Positions 27,665 to 37,756 are shown, numbered from the stretch's first letter. The stretch is DNA of 64,000 nt from Succinivibrio dextrinosolvens (GCF_900116345.1 NZ_FPAH01000004.1:44860-108859), one strand, 5' to 3'. Numbers and translations are program-made. The notes: a model not told the origin generated them from the sequence alone.

Positions 27665-28642
27665 TTAGTTAACAAGCTTTGTTACTGACTCTGAAGGCTT
27701 CAGACCGCCATGAAGTTCCTCAATTGCCTTGACCACCGTCTTGGCAAGCTTCTCTGTATCAAATTTTGCAACACAGGAGTTTGCTCCTGAACGATGAAGC
27801 ATACTTTCATTGAACACACCTGACAGAGAGGTATGCAGAATTACATAGATATCCTTGAGCAAAGGATCTTTACGCAATGCCGCACTCAATGAGTAACCAT
27901 CAAGCTGAGGCATTTCCACATCAGAAATCAGAAGCTCAATTTCATCAAGCTTGCCCTTGGCAGCGTAATCCTTAATGATATTCAGAGCCTCAAGACCGTT
28001 ATTAGCCTCGATAACCTCAATTCCAAGGGTTCTTACAGTATCACCTGTCTGTTTGATTGCAACCTTAGAGTCATCTGCAACAATGATCTTAGCCTCTGGA
28101 TGCTTGAGCATAGAACGAATATGCGCCTTGAACTCTTCGGTGTTGTTATCGACAATTTCCTCGTAAGGAGAAATCTCAGAGAAGATCTTCTCAACGTCTA
28201 CAATTTCAACCAGCTCATTCTGATACTCGGTAACAGCTGTCAGATAAGCCTTGTTGCCAAGTCCACTAGGAGGGATCATGATCTTATCCCAGCTATAGTC
28301 AACAATACGCTCAACCTTAGATACAATAAAGCCCTGAACAGAGTTATTGTACTCACTCATAACCAGCAGATACTTACGGTAATCATCGGTTTTTGGACCT
28401 TCCATTGCCAGACTTAAGTCAATAACAGAGGAAGTTGTGCCACGGTGATTCAGCACACCAATCACTGATTTATGCAACTTCGGCATGATGGTAAGATGAG
28501 GACAAGGAAGAATCTCCAAGATCTTGAACACATTCATACCATAGAGTTGTTTTCTGTTAGGAAGGCGGAACAACAGCATTTCCATGCGGTTCTGACCAAC
28601 CATACCAGTACGTCTTTCAATATTTTCAATTAAACCAGCCAT
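27665..28642 (-). CDS. cheV: Chemotaxis protein CheV
   Basis: The 325-residue protein joins a CheW-like domain (about 20-170; GVLNHRGTTSSVIDLSLAM) to a receiver domain (about 180-310). The receiver keeps the acidic pair in VADDS, the phosphoacceptor Asp in LLISDVEMPQ, Thr in LHTSLSG and Lys in VAKFD. CheV couples receptors to CheA and adapts by phosphorylation. It stands alone; with the chemoreceptor at 19.5-21.1 kb it shows a motile lifestyle. Confidence 0.93.
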   Translation of the reverse strand: MAGLIENIERRTGMVGQNRMEMLLFRLPNRKQLYGMNVFKILEILPCPHLTIMPKLHKSVIGVLNHRGTTSSVIDLSLAMEGPKTDDYRKYLLVMSEYNNSVQGFIVSKVERIVDYSWDKIMIPPSGLGNKAYLTAVTEYQNELVEIVDVEKIFSEISPYEEIVDNNTEEFKAHIRSMLKHPEAKIIVADDSKVAIKQTGDTVRTLGIEVIEANNGLEALNIIKDYAAKGKLDEIELLISDVEMPQLDGYSLSAALRKDPLLKDIYVILHTSLSGVFNESMLHRSGANSCVAKFDTEKLAKTVVKAIEELHGGLKPSESVTKLVN

Positions 28643-28839
28643 TTGCAGATCCGTTTTCTAGTAATAATGAACTTCTACATAATCTATTTTAGGTTATGAA
28701 TGAAAAATTTCCTTTTTTTACTGATATTTTTGTAGTTTATGTGAGAAGGCGAGCTGTATATCTCAAATTTTCATTCAAAAACGTGATAGCTACAAAAATT
28801 CTAGGACAGTAAATGCTCTTGGATAGTCGTTTTTTGAGC

Positions 28840-28879
28840 AAAAAAAAGCCTAAATCCAAAGAAGAAAGGATCTAGGCTT
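28840..28879 (-). terminator. Terminator of the lsrACDBF operon
   Basis: Minus strand: AAGCCTAGATCC, loop of ten, GGATTTAGGCTT, then a run of T (28847-28840). It lies 23 bp past the lsrF stop. Confidence 0.88.
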
Positions 28880-28901
28880 ATGACAATAATGGATTTAATG
28901 T

Positions 28902-29780
28902 TTATTTAATAAGGTCCTGATAGAACTCGTAAGCTTCCTTGTCAGTAAAGCCCTCATGAACAATCTTGTTCACTGCCTGAAGCATCTCAACGCTGTGCAG
29001 ACTCTGGAAGATGTTTCTTCCCATATCAACACCGTGAGCACCGCCCTTGATTGCATTGTAGGCCAGAGTTAAAGCCTCATTCTCAGGAAGCTTCTTACCG
29101 CCGGCAACAACGATAGGAACAGGACATGCTGCTACAACCTCTTCAAAGTCATCGCAGTAGTAGGTCTTAACCATATTTGCGCCTAACTCTGCCAGCATAC
29201 GGGTTGCAAGCTTGAAGAACTTGGTGGTTCTCTCCATCTGCTTACCAACAGCAACAACACCTAAAATAGGAATTGAATATCTGCAGCCCATGTTTACTGC
29301 ATCTTCAAGATTCTTAAGTGAGCTTAGCTGACCGTCACCACCGATGAAGGTCTGGATTGCAAGACAGTCTGCGTTCAGTCTTACAGCCTCTTCAGCATCA
29401 ACAGCCAGAATCTCATGAGAAAGATCTTCCTGTACCATGGATGAACCTGAGGTTGCTCTTAGGGCAACAGCCTTACGGCAGGATGGGTCGATACAGGTTC
29501 TGAGGGCACCGCGGGTACACATTAGAACATCAATATAAGGCATCAGCTTTGGAAGCAGCAGATCAAGTCTCTCAAGACCTGATACTGAGCCCATGAAATA
29601 GCCGTGATCAAAGGCAAACATTACTGTATTGCCGCTTACAGGATTGAAGATATTAGCAAGGTGCTTCTTCATGCCCCAGTCCAGAGCGTTAGCACCTTTA
29701 ACATAGAAACCTTTATTATTAGCAAAAGGCTCATCGATATGATAATCGTGAGCAACCTTTAAGCCGTCTAAATCTGCCAT
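28902..29780 (-). CDS. lsrF: 3-hydroxy-5-phosphonooxypentane-2,4-dione thiolase
   Basis: The 292-residue protein is of the class I aldolase-like LsrF family and has its expected length. MFAFDHGYFMGSVSGLERLD and ALRATSGSSM are typical, and Lys in NMVKTYYCDDF is the probable Schiff-base residue. LsrF moves an acetyl group from the isomerised AI-2 phosphate to coenzyme A, the last AI-2 breakdown step. It is the last gene of lsrACDBF. Confidence 0.93.
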   Translation of the reverse strand: MADLDGLKVAHDYHIDEPFANNKGFYVKGANALDWGMKKHLANIFNPVSGNTVMFAFDHGYFMGSVSGLERLDLLLPKLMPYIDVLMCTRGALRTCIDPSCRKAVALRATSGSSMVQEDLSHEILAVDAEEAVRLNADCLAIQTFIGGDGQLSSLKNLEDAVNMGCRYSIPILGVVAVGKQMERTTKFFKLATRMLAELGANMVKTYYCDDFEEVVAACPVPIVVAGGKKLPENEALTLAYNAIKGGAHGVDMGRNIFQSLHSVEMLQAVNKIVHEGFTDKEAYEFYQDLIK

Positions 29781-29844
29781 TTTTACTCCTAGAACCGCCG
29801 GATAGTACCGGCGGTCGCATAATTAAACAAGATCTATAAGATCA

Positions 29845-30918
29845 TTAGAAATTGTAATTGTCAACATTGTCCTTGGTGAATACCAGACGCTCTGGAAGCA
29901 GAACAACACCATTGTTCTTAGCACCAGTCTTTGAGCCTGGAACTAGAGAATCATTTGGCATTACCTTGATCTTGCCGATTTCTGGTAATTCAATCTCGTC
30001 ACCAACCTTAACCTCGTTGCCAGCTGCAAGATAAGCACCTAGGTAGGTACCGATCGCGCCCTGAACACCGCAGTCCCACAGGCCCCACTCTTCAATGATG
30101 TCTGACTTGGCGAAGTTCTTGATAGACATTGGTGAAGCAAAGCCGGTAATGGTTACCTTTGACTTGTTCAGACCCTTGTTCTGAGCAGCGGTTAACTGTC
30201 CTGGAAGTGCAGTTGAGTCATTGCAGATAATCAGATCGATATCTGGATTTGCCTCAAGTACGGAAGCACCGATAGATACAGCCTTCTCTGCATCCTGCTC
30301 TGAATAGTAGTTATCAGGAGCAACATTTACCCAGTTAGGATAATTTGCCTTGATGAACTTCTCGCCTTCCTTCTGCCAGGAGTTCTGATCAGCTACGGTT
30401 GCCTGTGAATAGTGCCAGCAGTATTTAACAGCCTTCTTCTTAGGATCAACGCCACGCTTCTGCAGAGCATCTACAGACATATCAACCAGCATCTTGCCTA
30501 GAATATCAGGAGTACCCTGTGAAACCATCAGAGTACGGCAGTCTTCACCGACGTCAGAGTCCCAGGTTACCACAGTAACACCATCCTTCATGGCATCAGA
30601 CAGAGCCTTATTCAAACCGGTAGCATCAACTGAGGAGATACAGATTGCATCAACACCTCTTGCTACTGCCTGGTTGATAACATTAACCTCATCTGCTACT
30701 GATGCATTTGGTGAACCCATATATTCTACGGTATAGCCTACCTTCTTTGAATAGTTCTGAGCACCGACATTAGCAGACTCGAAGAATGCATTACCGGTTA
30801 ACTTTGGAATAAAAGCAACGGTCTTATCTTTAACATCACCAGCATATGCGCTTGATACTGATAAACAGGCTGCAATTGCTGCTGAGAGGACAGCTGATTT
30901 GAACCAAGTTTTTTTCAT
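29845..30918 (-). CDS. lsrB: AI-2-binding periplasmic protein LsrB
   Basis: The 357-residue protein has a signal peptide ending AYA-GD and is similar to LsrB along its whole length (VAFIPKLTGNAFF, TVVTWDSDVGEDCRTLMVSQGTP, TVADQNSW, GLWDCGVQG, VVLLPERLVFTKDN). The Lys, two Asp, Gln and Pro that contact AI-2 in enteric LsrB appear kept. The last contact, an Ala in enterics, seems to fall in ALPGQ here, so pocket detail may differ. It feeds LsrCD and follows lsrD. Confidence 0.9.
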   Translation of the reverse strand: MKKTWFKSAVLSAAIAACLSVSSAYAGDVKDKTVAFIPKLTGNAFFESANVGAQNYSKKVGYTVEYMGSPNASVADEVNVINQAVARGVDAICISSVDATGLNKALSDAMKDGVTVVTWDSDVGEDCRTLMVSQGTPDILGKMLVDMSVDALQKRGVDPKKKAVKYCWHYSQATVADQNSWQKEGEKFIKANYPNWVNVAPDNYYSEQDAEKAVSIGASVLEANPDIDLIICNDSTALPGQLTAAQNKGLNKSKVTITGFASPMSIKNFAKSDIIEEWGLWDCGVQGAIGTYLGAYLAAGNEVKVGDEIELPEIGKIKVMPNDSLVPGSKTGAKNNGVVLLPERLVFTKDNVDNYNF

Positions 30919-30966
30919 ATAAAACTCCTTATGTAGTCTTTATCAAAGGTAAATTATGTTTAGGAT

Positions 30967-31947
30967 CTAGTTTTTTTTTAAATTGCTGATGAATACAATG
31001 ACTTCAGGACGATTGCTTAGTGCCCTTGCACTGATCACAATCAGCAATAGCAGACCTACCGGAATATCCAGATACTGCATATTCACCCTGAAGCATAGTG
31101 GCAGACCGAACTTAAGCACACCGATAATCACAGCAGCCAGTGCGGTTCCGATAATACTGCCCTTGCCTCCGGTCATAAGAGTGCCACCTAAAACCACTGC
31201 GGTAATGATAGGCAGGGTTATGGTTGCGCCAAGATCACTCTTTGCTGTACCCAGATATGAGGTTAGAAGAATTCCTGAAACTGCAGCTGCAATACCAGAG
31301 AGCACATAGGTGGTCATAATGATGAATCTGGTATTGATACCTGAATACTCAGCCGCATTCTGATTGATTCCGATTAAGAAGATCTTGCGTCCATACTTGG
31401 TCTTATGCAGCAGGAACCAGGCAAAAGCAGCCATAACCAGAAAGACCACAACCTGAACAGGAAGCACACCGCCTATACGATAGGATGCGAAATTAACAAA
31501 GGATTCAGGGAAACCGCTGATACCCTTATAGCTTTCTGTTGAGGACAAAGTAGAGATCAGAAGAGCAAGACCCGCATAAAGGAAACTTCCGCCCAGTGTA
31601 ACCACCATAGGCTGCACCTGATAATAAGCCACAATATATCCGGTAAGAAGACCAACTAAAGCTGCGATAATAATGGCAACCAGAGAAGCCACCCAGATAT
31701 TAAGGCCCAGATCCTGCCAGGTAACACCGATAATAATGGAGGATAGACCAACCACGGCACCGGCCTGAATATCGATGCCGGCGGTAATCATCACCATAGT
31801 GACGAACAGAGAAATAATACAGATTGGAATAATATCGTTAATAGAACCAAAGATAACTCTTGGCATCAGGAACTTTGGATTTGCATAGGCAAATATGCAG
31901 ATTTCCAGAATCAAAATTATAAGTAAGGTCAGATCCCAACGTTTCAT
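30967..31947 (-). CDS. lsrD: AI-2 ABC transporter permease LsrD
   Basis: The 326-residue protein has eight to ten membrane helices and the branched-chain/ribose-type permease signature (AGIDIQAGAVVGLSSIIIGV; ITLPIITAVVLGGTLMTGGKGS). Its start overlaps the lsrC stop by 4 bp (ATGA). It pairs with LsrC as the channel for AI-2. LsrC and LsrD are assigned by position, since they are alike. Confidence 0.88.
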   Translation of the reverse strand: MKRWDLTLLIILILEICIFAYANPKFLMPRVIFGSINDIIPICIISLFVTMVMITAGIDIQAGAVVGLSSIIIGVTWQDLGLNIWVASLVAIIIAALVGLLTGYIVAYYQVQPMVVTLGGSFLYAGLALLISTLSSTESYKGISGFPESFVNFASYRIGGVLPVQVVVFLVMAAFAWFLLHKTKYGRKIFLIGINQNAAEYSGINTRFIIMTTYVLSGIAAAVSGILLTSYLGTAKSDLGATITLPIITAVVLGGTLMTGGKGSIIGTALAAVIIGVLKFGLPLCFRVNMQYLDIPVGLLLLIVISARALSNRPEVIVFISNLKKN

Positions 31948-32960
31948 TTTGATACCTCCTGATTATCAATAAAAGCTTTCTGGGCGATACGCTTTAGAGA
32001 AATCTCTCGACGGCTCTTTACAATTTCACGATTCTGAATAATTGTATTAACCACCACGATAACAATCAGAATGATACCTGTAATGGTGTTGTCGTAATTT
32101 GAAGATAATCCCAGGAACACCAGAATTCTGGTGATGGATGTCATAATTACCGCACCAATGGCAGCTCCAATCAGAGTACCAAGACCGCCTGACAGAGATA
32201 TACCGCCAAGCACGCAGGCTGCAATAGCCTTCATCTCATAGGAGTTTCCTGACATTGGGGTGATAAAGCCGATACGGCTGGTAAAGAGCAGACCTGCTAC
32301 CGAGGCGAATACGCCTGAGATTACATAAGCGTAGATTTTTGTCTGAGTAGGATTGATACCCACCAGTTCTGCGCCCTGATAGTTATCTCCCACAGCAATG
32401 AAGTTATGGCCCTTCTTGGTATGGGATAGCAGGAACTGAACGAAGATGACAAATAGAATTGCAAGTGCATAGTACCAGGTCAGATAACCGCACATGTAGG
32501 AGTGGGATGCAGAGGTGAACCATGCAGGAAGATTCTCAACCCAGGCACCGCCTGTATACACATACACCATGCCTCTTGCAACACCATAGGTTCCAAGAGT
32601 AAAAATAAGGGATGGAATCTTCAGGACTGCAACACCAATGCCATTGACAAGACCAAAGAAAGCGCCAACCATTATCGAAAGAGATATAGCAGTGAAAAGC
32701 GAGCTGCCATCACGCAGAGCGGTTGCAGCAACTGCAGCACTGATTCCAAGTACCGAACCTACAGAAACATCAATCTCACCGGTTAGAATTACAAAGGCAG
32801 AACCTACAGCTAATAAAGTAAATACCACCGAGTCATTGAAGCAGTTTACGATTGACTCACCGGTTAAGAAATCTGAGTTTACCAGTGAGACCAGCACAAA
32901 CATCAGAATCAGAAAGGCAAAGGCCTTAGACTCATAGCGGTTTATTATCTTACTAAACAT
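31944..32960 (-). CDS. lsrC: AI-2 ABC transporter permease LsrC
   Basis: A 338-residue inner-membrane protein of the same fold as its neighbour (TGEIDVSVGSVLGISAAVAAT; AIAACVLGGISLSGGLGT) with a basic C-terminal tail. It overlaps lsrA by 8 bp, so lsrA, lsrC and lsrD are tightly coupled. Confidence 0.88.
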   Translation of the reverse strand: MFSKIINRYESKAFAFLILMFVLVSLVNSDFLTGESIVNCFNDSVVFTLLAVGSAFVILTGEIDVSVGSVLGISAAVAATALRDGSSLFTAISLSIMVGAFFGLVNGIGVAVLKIPSLIFTLGTYGVARGMVYVYTGGAWVENLPAWFTSASHSYMCGYLTWYYALAILFVIFVQFLLSHTKKGHNFIAVGDNYQGAELVGINPTQTKIYAYVISGVFASVAGLLFTSRIGFITPMSGNSYEMKAIAACVLGGISLSGGLGTLIGAAIGAVIMTSITRILVFLGLSSNYDNTITGIILIVIVVVNTIIQNREIVKSRREISLKRIAQKAFIDNQEVSK

Positions 32961-34461
32961 TAGCCTCCTCCTTATAGATACCGAATGATGCAGATGTAAT
33001 GTTCTGCTGATTGATCTGATCTTTCTCCAAAACCGCGCTCACTCTGCCGCGACAGAAAACTATCGCTCTATCGGCAAGCTCGATAATCTCTTCGGTGTCA
33101 GAGGAGATTACGATCACTGCCACACCGGTCTGACTTAATTCACGGATAATCTTGTACACATCGCCACGGGCGCCGGCATCAATACCACGGGTTGGTTCAT
33201 CTAAGATCACCAGCTTTGGCATGGTGGATAAAGAACGGGCAATTACCACCTTCTGCTGATTACCGCCAGAGAGTGATCCTGCCTCCTGATAAGGAGAGGT
33301 AACCTTGATTCTGAAATCCTTGATGTACTTTTCGCTGATACGGACCTCTTCAGAGGTATTAAGAGCAATATTTCCGGTGATCTTTGAATTAAGTAAAGCT
33401 GAAGTTATGTTTGCACAGACAGGAGATATTCCGAAAAGACCATTGCATCTTCTGTCCTCAGGGACATAGTTGATTCCCATTCTGATGACATCAGAGGTAC
33501 TGCGTCCGGTTATATCCTCACCATCTAAAATTACATTTCCACCTAAAGGGATCTCCTTTCCGAAGATGGTATTGGCAAGCTCGGTACGACCGGCACCTAC
33601 CACACCAGCAATTCCGACAATCTCACCTTCCAGAACATTAAAGGAAATATCCTTAAAGCCATAACCGGAGAAATTCTTAAGTTGCAGAATTGGCATAGCG
33701 TTTCTTATTTTGCTTTCGATTTCTGTTCTGGTCTTCTGAGCTGGAGTAAAGGAAGGAGGAAGCAGGGCCTGAACCAGCATTTCTCTTGTAAACTTGGAGG
33801 TCTCACCTCTTAGAGTGATTTTACCGTCAGCCATAATACAGATACTGTCTGCAAGTTCAAAAACCTCTGACAGTCTGTGAGTAATATAGATAATGCCAAT
33901 ACCTTTTTTCTTAAGGTCGCGAACAATCTTAAATAAAGTCTGAACCTCATCAAAGGTCAGAGATGAGGTTGGCTCATCTAAGATCAGGATCTTACTTTCA
34001 CGCATCAGTCCGCGCAGAAGTTCGACCATCTGCTGTTCTGCAATAGATAAGGTCATACCCAGACGGGTTAAATCAATTTTGCAGTTAATCTGCTTGTAAA
34101 AATGGTCAAGCTTTTCGACAAGATCAGATTTCTTTCCGCTAAAGCCTATAAGAATGTTATCCAGAACCGTCATATGAGGGAAAATCATAGGCTCCTGAGG
34201 AACCATGTAAATTCCGGCTTTCATGGATTTCTTAGGATTAAGATGATCAAGGCTTTGTCCATTGATTTTGAAAATTCCGTCATCAGGCTTGTAGATACCC
34301 ATCAGAATCTTCATCAGTGTAGATTTACCTGCACCGTTACCGCCGATCAGAGCAACGACCTCTGAACTCTTCAATGTCAAAGTAATTCCCTTGAGGACCT
34401 GATTAAGTCCAAAACTCTTATGCACATCGCGAGCTTCAAGGAGGAACTGGGACTCAGACAT
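32953..34461 (-). CDS. lsrA: AI-2 ABC transporter ATPase LsrA
   Basis: The 502-residue protein carries two ATPase domains, as in sugar-type importers. Domain 1 has Walker A GGNGAGKST near residue 39 and DEPTSSL; its signature is the divergent LSIAEQQ. Domain 2 has a degenerate Walker A GVVGAGRTE, a canonical LSGGNQQK signature and DEPTRGID. This asymmetry is usual in the family. It is the first gene of lsrACDBF, divergent from lsrR. Confidence 0.9.
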   Translation of the reverse strand: MSESQFLLEARDVHKSFGLNQVLKGITLTLKSSEVVALIGGNGAGKSTLMKILMGIYKPDDGIFKINGQSLDHLNPKKSMKAGIYMVPQEPMIFPHMTVLDNILIGFSGKKSDLVEKLDHFYKQINCKIDLTRLGMTLSIAEQQMVELLRGLMRESKILILDEPTSSLTFDEVQTLFKIVRDLKKKGIGIIYITHRLSEVFELADSICIMADGKITLRGETSKFTREMLVQALLPPSFTPAQKTRTEIESKIRNAMPILQLKNFSGYGFKDISFNVLEGEIVGIAGVVGAGRTELANTIFGKEIPLGGNVILDGEDITGRSTSDVIRMGINYVPEDRRCNGLFGISPVCANITSALLNSKITGNIALNTSEEVRISEKYIKDFRIKVTSPYQEAGSLSGGNQQKVVIARSLSTMPKLVILDEPTRGIDAGARGDVYKIIRELSQTGVAVIVISSDTEEIIELADRAIVFCRGRVSAVLEKDQINQQNITSASFGIYKEEANV

Positions 34462-34719
34462 TTTTCAATTCCTTTTACAAAAGTAAGTCAGCATTGACAA
34501 AAAATTTTTTTCGAGACTATTGTTAATTTAAACTGTTTTTTACAAAAAAATACTGAATTTTTGCAAAAATAAGCGTTTTATCTCACTTTCTTAAAAAGAG
34601 ATATTTTTTTTGTAATTGCCTTTTGATTTACATTTGTTATAGATATAAACTTATGTGTAGAATTTGTCTGTAGATATTTTTTCTGACAAATATATTTAAC
34701 AAAAACATGGGTAAATACT
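34462..34719. promoter_or_regulatory. lsrA / lsrR divergent control region
   Basis: A 258-bp, very A/T-rich gap must hold both promoters. ATTTGTC (34662-34668) and GACAAAT (34685-34691) form an inverted repeat 30-60 bp before lsrR. TTGACAAA occurs again near lsrA at about 34494. These are candidate LsrR sites, unproven. Confidence 0.4.
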
Positions 34720-35631
34720 ATGTCTGATACAGCCGATCTTCGTTTAATTGAAAAAATTTGCTGGTATTACTACTGTGACGGAATGACACAGCAGAACATA
34801 GCAAAACTGTTAGGATTAAGCAGATTAAAAGTTATTAAACTGCTTGAGGAAGGAAGACAGAAAGGCATAGTCAGTTTTTATATAACAAGACTTGATAACA
34901 ATAAGCTTGATTTAGAAAAGAAGCTAATAGAAAAGTATGCTCTTGAAAATGCCTATGTGGTACCAGAGCCAGAGAACAGCAAAAATATAACTGAAAGTCT
35001 GGCAAGAGCAGCCTGCTCCTATGTAAATCTAAGACTCACCAATGATTCGGTAATCAATATCGGCTACGGAAAGACTCTATCTTTAGCCTTTAACTATCTG
35101 GCATCTGAAAGTCAGTGCAACTGGACCGCAGTATCTCTAACCGGCGGTGTTAACAACTATCTGCCAAATGCGCGCTCAGATATTTTCAAAGCCAAGATGT
35201 ACCTCTACCCTGCCCCTCTTTTAATGAACTCAAAAGAGTTATGTGACAAGCTCCGCGAGCATCCTGATTTAACCTGGATTAAGAGAATGGCTTCAACCTC
35301 CTCAATGACTCTCTTCAGTGCCGGTGGTCTGGATGAGCATGCAACCGTGATTGAGCAGGGACTGTTTGACAGATCAGATTTCATCTATCTAAAGAGACTT
35401 GGAGCTGTAGGCGATATCCTTGGACACTTTATCAACAGAAACGGTGAAATTGTAGATGTGGATATCGACTCAAGACTGGTTTCAACACCTCTTGATACTT
35501 TAAAGGCTATGCCTCAGACCATCATGGTGGCTGGAGGTTCAGAGAAACTTCAGATTATCACCGCAGCTTTGGCCAAAGGCTTATGCAAAGTGCTTATCAC
35601 CACGGAAAAAACAGCGGAGAATCTGATTTAA
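34720..35631 (+). CDS. lsrR: LsrR-type transcription regulator
   Basis: The 303-residue protein has an N-terminal helix-turn-helix (CDGMTQQNIAKLLGLSRLKVIKLL) and a SorC-type sugar-phosphate domain (NIGYGKTLSLAFNYL; LGAVGDILGHFINRNGE). LsrR represses the lsr operon until phospho-AI-2 binds. It is divergent from lsrA and followed by lsrK, the E. coli order being lsrK then lsrR. The ribosome site is weak. Confidence 0.9.
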   Translation: MSDTADLRLIEKICWYYYCDGMTQQNIAKLLGLSRLKVIKLLEEGRQKGIVSFYITRLDNNKLDLEKKLIEKYALENAYVVPEPENSKNITESLARAACSYVNLRLTNDSVINIGYGKTLSLAFNYLASESQCNWTAVSLTGGVNNYLPNARSDIFKAKMYLYPAPLLMNSKELCDKLREHPDLTWIKRMASTSSMTLFSAGGLDEHATVIEQGLFDRSDFIYLKRLGAVGDILGHFINRNGEIVDVDIDSRLVSTPLDTLKAMPQTIMVAGGSEKLQIITAALAKGLCKVLITTEKTAENLI

Positions 35632-35717
35632 AAAAATAACAATTTTAAGGTTTTGCCATAAACATATATAACAATCAAAGATAAAAAGGCAAAACAAAAT
35701 ACTGCTATAAAAAACAA

Positions 35718-35748
35718 AGGCTCAGAACAAAACAATTTTATTGAGCCT
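35718..35748 (+). other. Hairpin in the lsrR-lsrK gap
   Basis: AGGCTCA (35718-35724) pairs with TGAGCCT (35742-35748) around a 17-base loop. There is no T-run, so it is not a plain terminator; it may change read-through or mRNA stability before lsrK. Confidence 0.4.
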
Positions 35749-35804
35749 GAATAATGATACACAGACAAACAGTATAAGGATTTATACAAACATAGGGAGT
35801 ACAC

Positions 35805-37367
35805 ATGGGCAAGTATCTTATGGCAATCGATGCCGGAACGGGCTCGGTTAGAGCTGTCCTTTTCAATCTTAACGGAGAACAGATAAGCGAAGGACAGAGA
35901 GAATGGTTCCATAAAGAGGATCCAAGATATCCTGGCAGTATGGATTTTGATTGGAACTATAACTGGAAGCTTGCCTGCGACTGTATAAAAGAAGCTATTA
36001 CTAAAGCCAATATTTCCAATAAGGAAATTATCGCCGTATCTACCACCTGTATGCGAGAAGGCATTGTGCTTTATGATGAGAATCTAAATGAAATCTGGGC
36101 CTGTGCCAATGTAGATGCCCGCTCAACCGATGAGGTTGTTACACTTTCAAAAGGCGATCCCTCCTTTGAACTCAAACTCTATCATATTACAGGTCAGTCC
36201 TTTGCCTTAGATGCCCTGCCAAGACTTCTCTGGGTAAAGAACAAGATGCCAGAGATCTACGAGAAAATCAGATACGTTGGTATGTTCAATGACTGGCTTT
36301 GCTATAAGCTCACTGGGGTATTAGCAGTTGAACCTTCTAATGGATCAACCTCAGGTCTGATGGATCTTAAGACCCGTAAATTTGATAAGAGCATTCTTAC
36401 AAGCTGCTCACTTCGTGATGACATTCTGCCTCAAACCATAGAATGCGGTGACAAGGTTGGTGTAATCACAAATAAAGGTGCTGAAGATTCTGGTCTATGT
36501 GCTAGTACCGAGGTCATAGCCGGAGGCGGTGACTGTCAGCTTGGAACCATGGGCGTTGGTGCTGTTGCCAATGGAGAAGCTGCAATCTTTGGTGGCAGCT
36601 TCTGGCAGTATGAATACAATACCGATAAACCTTTAACCGATCATAAGGGCCGTGTACGTGTAAACTGTCACAGTGTTCCTGGCATGTGGCAGTTTGAAGC
36701 TCTAGCCTTTAAACCAGGTCTTGCCATGAGATGGTACCGAGATGCCTTCTGTACACATGAAAAGGAAGAGGCAAATAGAACAGGTACTGATGCCTATGAT
36801 CTGATGAACAGAGAAGCACAGAAGATCCCTGCAGGCTGTTATGGTATGATGTGTGCCTTCTCTGATGTTATGAATTTTACATGCTGGAAACACGCTTCTC
36901 CAACATTTACCAATTTCAATTTCGAGCCAGAGAAATTCAATCGCTATACATTCTACAGAGCAATTTTAGAAAATACGGCTCTGGTAACAAAAGGTCATAT
37001 TGATCTGGTTAAAGAATCAACCGGTCATGAGCCTTCAAGTGTGGTCTTCGGAGGTGGTGCTTCAAAATCACCTCTGTGGTGTCAGATCCTCTCCGATGTA
37101 ATCGGAAAACAGGTCAATGTTCCGGTTGTAAAGGAAGCAACTGCCCTAGGAGCAGCAATGCTCGCTGGATACGGAATCGGCGAGTATAAGGACATGAAAG
37201 AGACCGCTTTAAAACTTGTAAAGATTGAAAGAACCTTCACTCCAGATCAGAAGAATCATGAAACCTACATGGCGATGTATGAGAAGTGGAGAGAATTCTA
37301 TAATACACAGCTTTCGCTGGCTGACAGAAAAGTAACCAACTATATGTGGGCCGCACCAGGAATCTAA
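35805..37367 (+). CDS. lsrK: Autoinducer-2 kinase
   Basis: The 520-residue FGGY-family kinase begins LMAIDAGTGSVRAVLFNLNGEQI, with the phosphate-binding DAGTGS motif, and has GGGASKSPLWCQILSDVIGK in the second domain. Both fit LsrK. It phosphorylates incoming AI-2 (DPD) and so makes the LsrR inducer and traps the signal. GGGAG precedes the ATG. A cupin gene follows at 11 bp. Confidence 0.92.
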   Translation: MGKYLMAIDAGTGSVRAVLFNLNGEQISEGQREWFHKEDPRYPGSMDFDWNYNWKLACDCIKEAITKANISNKEIIAVSTTCMREGIVLYDENLNEIWACANVDARSTDEVVTLSKGDPSFELKLYHITGQSFALDALPRLLWVKNKMPEIYEKIRYVGMFNDWLCYKLTGVLAVEPSNGSTSGLMDLKTRKFDKSILTSCSLRDDILPQTIECGDKVGVITNKGAEDSGLCASTEVIAGGGDCQLGTMGVGAVANGEAAIFGGSFWQYEYNTDKPLTDHKGRVRVNCHSVPGMWQFEALAFKPGLAMRWYRDAFCTHEKEEANRTGTDAYDLMNREAQKIPAGCYGMMCAFSDVMNFTCWKHASPTFTNFNFEPEKFNRYTFYRAILENTALVTKGHIDLVKESTGHEPSSVVFGGGASKSPLWCQILSDVIGKQVNVPVVKEATALGAAMLAGYGIGEYKDMKETALKLVKIERTFTPDQKNHETYMAMYEKWREFYNTQLSLADRKVTNYMWAAPGI

Positions 37368-37378
37368 AGGAGAAAAAA

Positions 37379-37735
37379 ATGTTTAAACTAAACGAGAATG
37401 AAAAGGAATATCGCTTCGGTGATTCAGGCCCAAAGTATCTTATGAAAGGTCCACGTCTGAACTTTGCCGTAGTTCAGTTCCAGCCTGGACAGGATTTCCC
37501 TGCTCACTACCACAATATCATGGAAGAGAATTTCTACATCATGGAAGGTGAGATTGATATCGTGGTTGATGATAAGGTAAATCACATGAAGAAAGGTGAT
37601 TTCATTCATATCGAACCAGGTGAGATTCATTACGTAAAGAACAATTCTGACAAGAAGATCGTGATGATTTCAACCTTAGGCCCATTCCAGGATACAGATA
37701 AGGTAGAAGTAAAAGATTTTAAGTGGCCTGAATAA
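37379..37735 (+). CDS. Cupin protein of the lsr locus
   Basis: The 118-residue protein is one cupin domain. Motif 1 has HYHNIMEEN (His, His, Glu metal ligands) and motif 2 has PGEIHYVKN (His). AGGAG lies before the ATG, 11 bp behind lsrK, so the two are one transcript. The window has no lsrG, the ABM-fold isomerase that prepares phospho-AI-2 for LsrF. I infer that this cupin may do that job, since small cupins often isomerise sugars; this is not shown. Confidence 0.8.
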   Translation: MFKLNENEKEYRFGDSGPKYLMKGPRLNFAVVQFQPGQDFPAHYHNIMEENFYIMEGEIDIVVDDKVNHMKKGDFIHIEPGEIHYVKNNSDKKIVMISTLGPFQDTDKVEVKDFKWPE

Positions 37736-37756
37736 AACGGATTTGGAACTTCCCCT

